The notes under the pieces are model-generated. The model was not told the origin of the DNA and did not search any database. It saw nothing but the letters and a program-made list of their open reading frames with translations. Shown in pieces: positions 17,676-24,876 of a stretch of 64,000 nucleotides of DNA. Each line of letters begins with the position of its first letter. The stretch's first letter is position 1. Position numbers and translations under genes: made by a program. The stretch is from Castellaniella sp041677825 (lineage in GTDB: Bacteria; Pseudomonadota; Gammaproteobacteria; Burkholderiales; Burkholderiaceae_B): positions 1 to 64,000 of the forward strand of contig NZ_JBAYPG010000015.1 of the NCBI RefSeq assembly GCF_041677825.1, given 5' to 3'.

Positions 17676-19162
17676 GCGGCACATTGCCCCAGCAAGTAGT
17701 TGACCAGCAGGGGAACCGGGCGCCCCGTGGCCCCTTTCTGCTTGCCTTCGAGCCAGGCCGTGCCGGCGATGTCGAGATGGGCCCAGGTGTACTTTTTTGT
17801 GAAGCGCGACAGAAAGCAGGCCGCAGTCACGGATCCCGCGGCGCGCCCGCCGATGTTGGCCATATCGGCAAAATTCGATTTGAGCTGCTTCTGGTATTCA
17901 TCCCCCAATGGCAGGCGCCAGGCGGGATCGAGCGCTGCACGGCCCGCGGCCAGCAATTGCTCGGCCAGAGCGTCGTCGGTCGAGAACAGGCCGCTGTTGA
18001 CATGGCCCAGCGCGATGACACAGGCCCCTGTCAGGGTGGCGATGTCGATGACGGCAGCCGGCTTGAAACGTTCGGCGTAGGTCAGGGCGTCGCACAGGAT
18101 CAACCGCCCTTCGGCATCGGTATTGAGGATCTCTATGGTCTGCCCTGAAAGGCTGGTGACGATGTCACCCGGCTTGTTGGCTGTGCCGCTGGGGAGGTTC
18201 TCGCAGCTGGGGATGATGCCCACGACCTCGCGTGGCAGATCGAGTTCGGCCACGGCGCGCAGCGTGCCGAGCACGCTGGCGGCCCCGCACATGTCGAATT
18301 TCATTTCATCCATGGCCGCCGCCGGCTTGATGGATATGCCGCCCGCATCGAAGGTGACGCCCTTGCCCACCAGCACGATGGGGGCCGCGGTGCCGGGTGT
18401 GCGGGGTACATGGCGCAGGATGATGAAGGCCGGCGGTTCGGCCGAGCCGCGGGCGACCGACAGGAACGAGCCCATCTTGAGTGCCTCGATCTTTTTCTGG
18501 TCGAGCACTTCGGCCTTCAGGGTCTTGAATTCCCTGGCCAGCTGGCGCGCCGTCTGGCCGAGGTAGGTGGGCGTACAGATATTGGGCGGCAGGTCGCCCA
18601 GCAGGCGCGCGAGGTTGACCCCGGCCCCTGTTGCCGCACCCTCGGCCAGGGCCGTGCGCACCGCCGCGGCCTGGCTGCGGGCGCACTGCACCACGAACTG
18701 TTGCAGGGCCACCGGCGGCTTGGTCTCGCTGAGCGTCGCATCGTATTGGTAGCAGGCGGCTGTCACGGCCTGGGCTGCGGCACGGGCGCAGTCTGCAGCG
18801 CTGCCATCGGTGCATGGCAGGGTGCACAGCGTGGACACCGCATGAGCCACCCCCGCCCGCACGCACAGGCCTGCCAGTACCGCATGCGCCTGCCTGAGGG
18901 TCGCGGCATCGAGCGTATCGGGTTCACCCAGACCGAGTAGAATGACGCGTTCGGCTGCGAGCCCCGCAGGGGCATGGATGACCAGGCTGTCGCCGGCCGC
19001 CGCTTTGAACTCTGCCTGCACGATTTTCTTCAGGGCGCCCTGCATGGCCTGGTCGAGTGCCTGGGCATCGGGGCTCAGCTGCCCACCCTTGAATACGCCT
19101 ACAGCCACGGCCTGGGTCTTGACAGTATGCAGGGTGCTGCCGCTGCTTGTGCTAAATTTCAT
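17672..19162 (-). CDS. pepA: Cytosolic leucyl aminopeptidase PepA
   Basis: Dizinc or manganese leucyl aminopeptidase of family M17, 496 residues and of normal length. The metal-binding and catalytic segments are VGKGVTFDAGGISIKP, DEMKFDMCGAASVLG and the signature NTDAEGRLILCDAL. The N-terminal half (1-165) is the variable domain. It starts with MKFSTSSGS and is divergent from lptF across 64 bases, the arrangement normally found around the lptFG locus. Coupled to holC downstream. Confidence 0.97.
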   Translation of the reverse strand: MKFSTSSGSTLHTVKTQAVAVGVFKGGQLSPDAQALDQAMQGALKKIVQAEFKAAAGDSLVIHAPAGLAAERVILLGLGEPDTLDAATLRQAHAVLAGLCVRAGVAHAVSTLCTLPCTDGSAADCARAAAQAVTAACYQYDATLSETKPPVALQQFVVQCARSQAAAVRTALAEGAATGAGVNLARLLGDLPPNICTPTYLGQTARQLAREFKTLKAEVLDQKKIEALKMGSFLSVARGSAEPPAFIILRHVPRTPGTAAPIVLVGKGVTFDAGGISIKPAAAMDEMKFDMCGAASVLGTLRAVAELDLPREVVGIIPSCENLPSGTANKPGDIVTSLSGQTIEILNTDAEGRLILCDALTYAERFKPAAVIDIATLTGACVIALGHVNSGLFSTDDALAEQLLAAGRAALDPAWRLPLGDEYQKQLKSNFADMANIGGRAAGSVTAACFLSRFTKKYTWAHLDIAGTAWLEGKQKGATGRPVPLLVNYLLGQCAA

Positions 19163-19226
19163 CAGTTTTCCTCTGTGTTCCAGGTGAAGACAATAGTCCG
19201 ATACGGTTCATTATTCCGCATTTTCC

Positions 19227-20336
19227 ATGTCCCTGTTCAAGCGTGCCGTCGTATCCGAGATTGTCAGCCATGGGGGGATCGTCTTTTCAACCCTGCTGGT
19301 GGTCTGGCTCAGCGTACTCATCGTGCGCCTGCTGGGTGAAGCGGCCAATGGCGACATCGGGGCCAACGTCGTGCTGGGCCTGGCCGCTTTTTCAAGTATC
19401 ACGGCCTTGCCGGTGATTCTCTCGACAGCGCTCTTCATTGCCGTGCTCACCACGGTCACGCGCAGCTACCGCGAGTCCGAGATGGCCGTGTGGTTTGCCA
19501 GCGGCCTCTCGCTGCTGCAATGGGTGCGGCCCATCATGTGGTTCGCCGTGCCGGTGGCGCTGGTGGTGGCGACCCTGACCCTGGCGGCCTCGCCGTGGGC
19601 CTATGGCCAGATTGCCGAGTATCGCCAGCGTTTCGAGCAGCGTTCGGATCTGTCACGTGTGGCCTCCGGGCAGTTCATCGAGGCGGACGACGGGCGCAGG
19701 GTGTTCTTTGCCGAGCCGCCCGAGCACCCCGATGACGAACTGGGGCGGATTGTGGCACGGGTGGCTGACCCCGAATGGCTGAGTGTCGTGGTGGCCGACA
19801 GCGCGGCCATCAAGACCGAAGACAATGGCGATCGTTTTCTGGTGCTGGGCCCGGGGCACCGCTATGATTTCCGGGAAGGGTCCTCCGAGATGCGCCTGCT
19901 CGATTTCGAGCGCTATGGCGTGCGGATCGAAAGCCGCAGTGATCCGGCCACCCTCGAAGCCGCGCGCCAGAAGGCGCTGCAGCAGATCAAGGCCAGGCCC
20001 ACGCTGGACCTGATCCGTCAGGCCGACAGAGAATCGCTGTCGCAATTGATGTGGCGTCTGTCGCTGCCTCTGGCTGCGCTGAACCTGGCTCTGGTGGCCT
20101 TGCCGCTGGGCGCTGTCAACCCCCGGCTGGGGCGTTCGGGCGATCTGCTGCTGGCGGGGCTGCTGGCCCTGCTGTACATGAACCTGATCAATCTGTCACG
20201 CAGCTGGATCGATGATGGGGTCCTGCCCTTCAGCATCGGCCTGTGGCTGGTGCATGGGGTGTTCCTGGCCCTGGGGTTGGGCCTGCTGTGGTGGCGTACG
20301 CGTCTGCGTCGGCCTCGCCCGCCGGATCCGGCATGA
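19227..20336 (+). CDS. lptF: LPS export permease LptF
   Basis: Inner-membrane permease of the LptB2FG complex that extracts lipopolysaccharide for transport to the outer membrane. The 369 residues show the LptF/YjgP layout: three N-terminal membrane helices (about 15-35, 50-75, 95-120), a periplasmic beta-jellyroll (about 125-260) and three C-terminal helices from 265 on. Divergence from pepA is typical. The partner lptG normally follows immediately, but here the next gene is a convergent LysR regulator whose end overlaps lptF by 107 bases. Confidence 0.93.
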   Translation: MSLFKRAVVSEIVSHGGIVFSTLLVVWLSVLIVRLLGEAANGDIGANVVLGLAAFSSITALPVILSTALFIAVLTTVTRSYRESEMAVWFASGLSLLQWVRPIMWFAVPVALVVATLTLAASPWAYGQIAEYRQRFEQRSDLSRVASGQFIEADDGRRVFFAEPPEHPDDELGRIVARVADPEWLSVVVADSAAIKTEDNGDRFLVLGPGHRYDFREGSSEMRLLDFERYGVRIESRSDPATLEAARQKALQQIKARPTLDLIRQADRESLSQLMWRLSLPLAALNLALVALPLGAVNPRLGRSGDLLLAGLLALLYMNLINLSRSWIDDGVLPFSIGLWLVHGVFLALGLGLLWWRTRLRRPRPPDPA

Positions 20337-21246
20337 GCAGGGTATCCGAATGCCCCTGCAGCAGGCTGCGGTTCATGCTCACCGCCTGTTTCAGATGGTT
20401 CCATAGCGCCATGATGCGACGCGTGTGACGCAGATCCTCGTGGCAGTACATCCAGAAACTGCGCGTGATCCGGATCTCGCTGCCCAGCACCGGCTGCAGT
20501 TGCGGGTTCTGCGCAGCCAGGAAGCACGGCAGTATGGCCAGGCCCTGGCCCCCGAGACAGGCCTGATACTGGGCCAGGATGCTGGTGCTGCGGAAGGTCA
20601 CCCGCGAAGCCTGCACCAGATCGTCGAGATAGCGCAGCCGATCGCTGAACAGCAGTTCGTCGACATAGCCAATGAACCTGTGGTGGTTCAGGTCGGCGCG
20701 TTGCCGGATGGCAGGATGATTGGCCAGGCAGGTCTTGCTGCCATACAGCATCAGGGTATAGTCAGTGAGCCGGGTGCACAGATAGGGGCCGCGCTGCGGG
20801 CGTTCGAGCGCGATGGCAATGTCGGCCTCGCGCTTCGAGAGGCTGATGAACCGAGGTACGGGCAGGATATCCAGCGTCATGGCCGGATGCCGGCGCTGGA
20901 AGTCGACCATCAGCGGTGTCAGAATGATGCTGCCAAAACCTTCGGTGGAACCGATGCGCACATGGCCCGACAGGCTCTGCGCCGCACCGCTGAGCGTTTC
21001 CTGGGCGGCCAGCAGGGCACTTTCGACGGGCTCGGCATAGGTCAGCAGGCGTTGGCCATCTTCGGTCAGGGTAAAGCCGCTGGCGCGTGATTTTTCAAAC
21101 AGGGTCACACCCAGCGCGTGCTCGAGCAGGCGGATGCGCCGCGTCACGGTGCTGTGCTGCACGCCCAGGCGCTGTGCGGCCGCACTGGCGCGCTGCGTGC
21201 GGGCCACCTCGAGGAAGTAGCGTACGGCGTCCCAGTCGTGGATCAT
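20230..21246 (-). CDS. LysR family transcriptional regulator
   Basis: LysR-type regulator, 338 residues. The N-terminal HTH (about 4-62: WDAVRYFLEVARTQRASAAAQRLGVQHS then TVTRRIRLLEHALG) is followed by an effector domain (about 90-290). Its last 35 or so residues are Pro/Ala/Thr-rich and encoded antisense to the 3' end of lptF, so they are probably an acquired read-through tail. It is divergent from mmsA, with an inverted repeat in the shared gap, and so may regulate mmsA. The effector is unknown. Start MIHDWDAV fits the family. Confidence 0.85.
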   Translation of the reverse strand: MIHDWDAVRYFLEVARTQRASAAAQRLGVQHSTVTRRIRLLEHALGVTLFEKSRASGFTLTEDGQRLLTYAEPVESALLAAQETLSGAAQSLSGHVRIGSTEGFGSIILTPLMVDFQRRHPAMTLDILPVPRFISLSKREADIAIALERPQRGPYLCTRLTDYTLMLYGSKTCLANHPAIRQRADLNHHRFIGYVDELLFSDRLRYLDDLVQASRVTFRSTSILAQYQACLGGQGLAILPCFLAAQNPQLQPVLGSEIRITRSFWMYCHEDLRHTRRIMALWNHLKQAVSMNRSLLQGHSDTLLMPDPAGEADADAYATTAGPTPGPGTPHAPATGRC

Positions 21247-21284
21247 GGAGGGCCCTTGTGCAATGGTTGTCAACGAATGTGCAA

Positions 21285-21302
21285 ATATTTTGATGGCAAT
21301 AT
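21285..21302. promoter_or_regulatory. Putative LysR-type operator between LysR gene and mmsA
   Basis: ATATT-N8-AATAT, a perfect 5-base inverted repeat in the 115-base divergent gap, fits the loose dyad form bound by LysR regulators. It lies about 60 bases before the mmsA ATG. Inference only. Confidence 0.4.
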
Positions 21303-21361
21303 GTTTTTTACACAACTAAACTGGTCTGTTCGAGGCAGACACTTTATTTCAGGAGAGCACC

Positions 21362-22855
21362 ATGAGCGACATCCCACGCGTTCCATTGCTGATCGGTGGT
21401 GAACTGGTCCAATCTCAATCCACGCAATGGCGTGATGTCATCGATCCGGCCACTCAAGAGGTGGTTGCCCGGGTTCCTTTTGCCACACCCGAAGAGGTCG
21501 AGCGCGCCGTGGCCAATTCGCGCGAAGCCTTTGCCACATGGCGCCTGGTCAGTCAGGCCAAGCGGCGCCAGATCATGACCGATTTTGCACAATTGCTGCG
21601 CGAAAATACCACGAAGATCGCCGAAGTCCTGTCGCGCGAACACGGCAAGACCCTGCCCGATGCAGAAGGGGAAGTCGCCCGCGGCCTCGAAGGGGTCGAG
21701 CATGCCGTGTCGGCCAATACCCTGCAGCTGGGTGATTACGCAGAAAATGCGGCCACCGGCATCGACGTCTACAGTGTGTTGCAGCCGCTGGGCGTGTGCG
21801 CAGGCATCACGGCGTTCAATTTCCCCGTGATGCTGCCGTGCTGGATGTTCCCGATCGCGGTCACCATGGGCAATACATTCGTCTACAAGCCATCCGAGCA
21901 GGATCCCGGCGCCTCCATGATGGTGGCCGAGCTGGCGCTGCAGGCCGGCCTGCCGCCGGGTGTGCTGAATGTCGTGCACGGCGGGCCTGATGTGGCCAAT
22001 GCCCTGTGCGATCACCCGGACATCAAGGCGGTTTCCTTCATCGGCTCCACCCGGGTCGGCACCGAGATCTACCGGCGTTCCTCCAATGCAGGCAAACGCT
22101 GCCAGGCCATGATGGGGGCCAAGAACCACAGCGTGATCATGCCGGATGCCGATCGCGAGGCGGCCCTCAATTCCATGCTTGGGGCGGCCTTCGGCGCGGC
22201 CGGTGAGCGCTGCATGGCCATTTCGGTGCTGGTGCTGGTGGGTGACGCCCAGAAATGGCTGCCCGACTTCGTCGAGCGTGCCGGCAAACTCAAGGTGAAC
22301 GTAGGCACGGATCGCTCGGCCGACCTGGGGCCGATCATTTCGCCTTCGGCCAAGGCGCGCATCGAAGGGTTGATCCAGAAAGGTGTGGACGAAGGGGCCG
22401 AACTGCTGCTCGATGGTCGTGGCATCAAGGTGCCGGGTTACGAGAAAGGCAACTTCATAGGGCCCACCATTTTCGGCAACGTGAAGCAGGGCATGACCAT
22501 CTACAACGAAGAGATCTTCGGTCCGGTGCTGTCCGTGGTGCTGGTCGATACGCTCGAAGAGGCGGTCGAGTTCATCAATGCCAACCCCAATGGCAATGGC
22601 ACGTCCATTTTCACCCAGGATGGCGGCCATGCACGTTATTTCCAGAATCATGTCGATGTGGGCCAGGTCGGGATCAACATCCCCATCCCGGTTCCCGTGG
22701 CCTGGTTCAGTTTCACGGGCTCGCGCGCATCCAAACTGGGCGATCTGGGCCCGAACGGGCGTCAATCGATCTATTTCTGGACGCAGACCAAGACCATCAC
22801 GGCGCGCTGGGCTGCGCATCCACGCGAGGTCAACACCACGATTTCAATGAAGTGA
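21362..22855 (+). CDS. mmsA: Methylmalonate-semialdehyde dehydrogenase (CoA-acylating)
   Basis: Oxidises (methyl)malonate semialdehyde to propionyl-CoA or acetyl-CoA in valine and inositol breakdown. The 497-residue protein has the aldehyde-dehydrogenase fold with AFNFPVMLPCWMFPIA, the NAD motif FIGSTRVGTEIY and the catalytic Cys284 in AAGERCMAISVLV, where the GERCMA context distinguishes the CoA-acylating MmsA group. CAGGAGAGCACC precedes the ATG. Propionyl-CoA formed here fits the propionyl-CoA synthetase gene 2 kb downstream. The mmsB partner is not adjacent. Confidence 0.95.
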   Translation: MSDIPRVPLLIGGELVQSQSTQWRDVIDPATQEVVARVPFATPEEVERAVANSREAFATWRLVSQAKRRQIMTDFAQLLRENTTKIAEVLSREHGKTLPDAEGEVARGLEGVEHAVSANTLQLGDYAENAATGIDVYSVLQPLGVCAGITAFNFPVMLPCWMFPIAVTMGNTFVYKPSEQDPGASMMVAELALQAGLPPGVLNVVHGGPDVANALCDHPDIKAVSFIGSTRVGTEIYRRSSNAGKRCQAMMGAKNHSVIMPDADREAALNSMLGAAFGAAGERCMAISVLVLVGDAQKWLPDFVERAGKLKVNVGTDRSADLGPIISPSAKARIEGLIQKGVDEGAELLLDGRGIKVPGYEKGNFIGPTIFGNVKQGMTIYNEEIFGPVLSVVLVDTLEEAVEFINANPNGNGTSIFTQDGGHARYFQNHVDVGQVGINIPIPVPVAWFSFTGSRASKLGDLGPNGRQSIYFWTQTKTITARWAAHPREVNTTISMK

Positions 22856-22859
22856 TCAC

Positions 22860-22931
22860 GGGCTGCACGGCCTTGCGTGCGGCCCGCCCAGTGCGGGTAT
22901 CCGGTTTCTGGCCGGCGACCCGCACCGGGCG
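22860..22931. repeat. Two consecutive GC-rich hairpins downstream of mmsA
   Basis: The first hairpin (22860-22885) pairs GGGC-T-GCACG with CGTGC-G-GCCC. The second (22885-22931) pairs 14-base arms with one mismatch (22885-22898 with 22918-22931), with an inner CCGG/CCGG pair. Neither has a T tract. They resemble REP-like palindromes or mRNA 3'-end protection structures. Confidence 0.5.
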
Positions 22932-22955
22932 AACTACCCGACCTGCGCACTGCCT

Positions 22956-22997
22956 GCGGCCCAAAGGCCTGGATCACAAGGCGTTCGGGCCGCTTTT
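22956..22997 (+). terminator. Probable terminator downstream of mmsA
   Basis: GCGGCCC (22956-22962) pairs with GGGCCGC (22987-22993), with an internal GCCT/AGGC pair in the loop, and is followed by TTTT. The large loop makes it moderate rather than strong. It lies 100 bases past the mmsA stop and before the cysB-like gene. Confidence 0.5.
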
Positions 22998-23044
22998 CAT
23001 GGGCGGCCGATCTGTACGCGAGGGCTGACTTTCATTTCCTGATG

Positions 23045-23070
23045 TAATATTGATCGCATTTCATATTACG
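23045..23070. promoter_or_regulatory. Inverted repeat upstream of cysB-like gene
   Basis: GTAATAT and ATATTAC (7-base perfect arms, 12-base spacer) lie 23 bases before the ATG. The left arm contains TAATAT, which could serve as a -10. Position and symmetry suggest autoregulation by the LysR-type protein it precedes. Inference only. Confidence 0.45.
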
Positions 23071-23093
23071 TTTTCTGGAAATACAGGCGCCTG

Positions 23094-24044
23094 ATGAATC
23101 TGCAGCAATTTCGCTTCGTGCGCGAGACCGTACGGCGCAATTTCAATCTCACCGATGCAGCGCGAGCGCTGTACACATCACAACCTGGTGTCTCCAAGGC
23201 CATCATCGAGTTCGAGGAAGAACTGGGCGTCAAGATCTTCGAGCGCCATGGCAAGCGTCTCAAGGGGCTGACCCGGCCAGGTGCGGCGGTCTGGGGGGTC
23301 ATCGACCGCATCATGCGCGAGGTGGACAACCTGAAGAAAGTGTGCGACGAATTCGCCAGGCATGATGAAGGGGCGCTGGTCATCGCATGCACCCATACGC
23401 AGGCACGGTATTTGTTGCCCCGGGTGATCCCCGCCTTCAGGGCGCGCTTTCCCAAGGTGCATGTCTCGCTGGCCGAAGGCAACCCCGAACACCTGGCTCG
23501 CCTGGTGCTGCAGGATCAGGCCGACCTGGCCATTGCCACCGAGACGCTGGCGCAGACGGCGGGCCTGGTGGCACTGCCGGTCTACACCTGGCAGCACACG
23601 CTGGTCGTACCCCCGGACCATCCACTGACCAGCCTCACCTCGAGTGCGGCACGCCAGCTGTCCCTCGAACACCTCGCACAATACCCCATCGTCACCTATG
23701 ATCGCGCCTTTTCAGGGCGCCGGGCGATTGACCAGGCCTTCGAGCAGGCGGGGATCAGCCCCGATATCGTCCTCGAAGCCATCGACGCCGATGTGGTTAA
23801 GACCTATGCTGACATCGGCCTGGGGATCGGCATCATCGCCGGGGTGGCCTTTGATCCCCGCCGCGACAAGACGCTCGTGGGTCTGCCGGCGGGCCATCTG
23901 TTCGGCACGCACACCACCAGCGTCGCCATCCGGCGAAATGCGTTTCTGCGGGATTTCGTCTATGTGCTGCTCGAGATGCTGGCCCCTGGGCTGACGCGCC
24001 AGGTGGTGGCTGACGCGATTGGCCAGCCGCTGGCGGCACGCTAG
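23094..24044 (+). CDS. cysB: CysB-family LysR regulator
   Basis: CysB/Cbl-type LysR regulator (316 aa), which controls sulfur assimilation with N-acetylserine or sulfate-related ligands. The N-terminus NLQQFRFVRETVRRNFNLT and the HTH segment YTSQPGVSKAIIEFEEELG are closely CysB-like, as is ACTHTQARYLLPRVIPAF in the effector domain. The stop overlaps the convergent NlpC gene by three bases. No sulfur genes are adjacent, so the assignment rests on protein features; Cbl or another CysB paralogue cannot be excluded. Confidence 0.85.
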   Translation: MNLQQFRFVRETVRRNFNLTDAARALYTSQPGVSKAIIEFEEELGVKIFERHGKRLKGLTRPGAAVWGVIDRIMREVDNLKKVCDEFARHDEGALVIACTHTQARYLLPRVIPAFRARFPKVHVSLAEGNPEHLARLVLQDQADLAIATETLAQTAGLVALPVYTWQHTLVVPPDHPLTSLTSSAARQLSLEHLAQYPIVTYDRAFSGRRAIDQAFEQAGISPDIVLEAIDADVVKTYADIGLGIGIIAGVAFDPRRDKTLVGLPAGHLFGTHTTSVAIRRNAFLRDFVYVLLEMLAPGLTRQVVADAIGQPLAAR

Positions 24045-24718
24045 TGCAATGCACTGGCCGTGGACGCGCTGGCCTGCAGGCGGCGCGCGCCGTTGTAGCG
24101 CTTGCGCCAATAGGCCATGTCCATGCTTTCGACGCGGATTTCTGCGCCACTGCGTGGTGCGTGCACGAATTTCCGATCACCCAGATAGATGCCTACATGG
24201 GAGAACCGGCGCCCCAGTGTGTTGAAGAACACCAGATCACCGCGGCGCAGTTCATCGCGTTTGACGGATGTGCCCAGGCGGGCCTGCTGGCTTGCCACGC
24301 GAGGCAGCTTGAGGCCCAGCGACTTTTCGGCCGCATAGGCCACCAGCCCGCTGCAGTCGAAGCCCTTGCCGGGGCCATTGCCCCCGTAGCGATATTTGAC
24401 GCCGAGGAACTTGAGCGCCGTGCCGGCCATGGTATGCGGTACCGGCGTGAAGCCGGCCTGCTCTGTGGGGCTGTCCATGCGCTCGATCGCCAGGGGCGGA
24501 TCGCTGTCAAGCCACGCGCCCAGTGGGTCGGAACGGGCAGCCAGAGCGTGCTGGCCACTGCTGAACGGATCAGCGCCGGAATCCGTACTGGCCGTTCGTT
24601 GCGTCTGCGTGGCGCAACCCGCCAAAAGGGCCAGCATGCCATACAGCATGGTGCGCAGCAGCCAATGGCTGGTGGATGGCAATGAAATGGTCTGTGCTGG
24701 TCGATGCGGCGGCGGCAT
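24041..24718 (-). CDS. NlpC/P60 family lipoprotein (peptidoglycan endopeptidase)
   Basis: Predicted outer-membrane or periplasmic lipoprotein with a C-terminal NlpC/P60 cysteine peptidase domain that cleaves peptide bonds in peptidoglycan stems. From the ATG at 24718 (225 aa) there is a hydrophobic leader with lipobox LLAGC, a linker, then LKFLGVKYRYGGNGP and GFDCSGLVAYA (catalytic Cys) and FSHVGIYLGDRKFVHAP (catalytic His). The leader's basic region is long, and an ATG at 24766 is an alternative start; a far longer frame upstream is an artefact. Convergent with the cysB-like gene, divergent from the CoA synthetase gene. Confidence 0.87.
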   Translation of the reverse strand: MPPPHRPAQTISLPSTSHWLLRTMLYGMLALLAGCATQTQRTASTDSGADPFSSGQHALAARSDPLGAWLDSDPPLAIERMDSPTEQAGFTPVPHTMAGTALKFLGVKYRYGGNGPGKGFDCSGLVAYAAEKSLGLKLPRVASQQARLGTSVKRDELRRGDLVFFNTLGRRFSHVGIYLGDRKFVHAPRSGAEIRVESMDMAYWRKRYNGARRLQASASTASALH

Positions 24719-24820
24719 GGTGGTGTGCTGGTCTTTCGGCGTATCGGTGCGAGTGTAGAAGATCATGGTGATGGAGTAAAGTCTGCCCATGCCTGTTGCC
24801 GTGGGTGTAGCATCTGGGGG

Positions 24821-24860
24821 GGCAGCACCCGGACCCACTCGGCAGCAGCCGGACCCAGCC
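24821..24860. repeat. Two tandem 20-base repeats before prpE
   Basis: Units 24821-24840 and 24841-24860 match at 17 of 20 positions (GGCAGCACCCGGACCCACTC and its variant). They end 16 bases before the prpE ATG and may be a regulator site or a neutral duplication. Confidence 0.55.
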
Positions 24861-24876
24861 GACAATGGAGATATCA

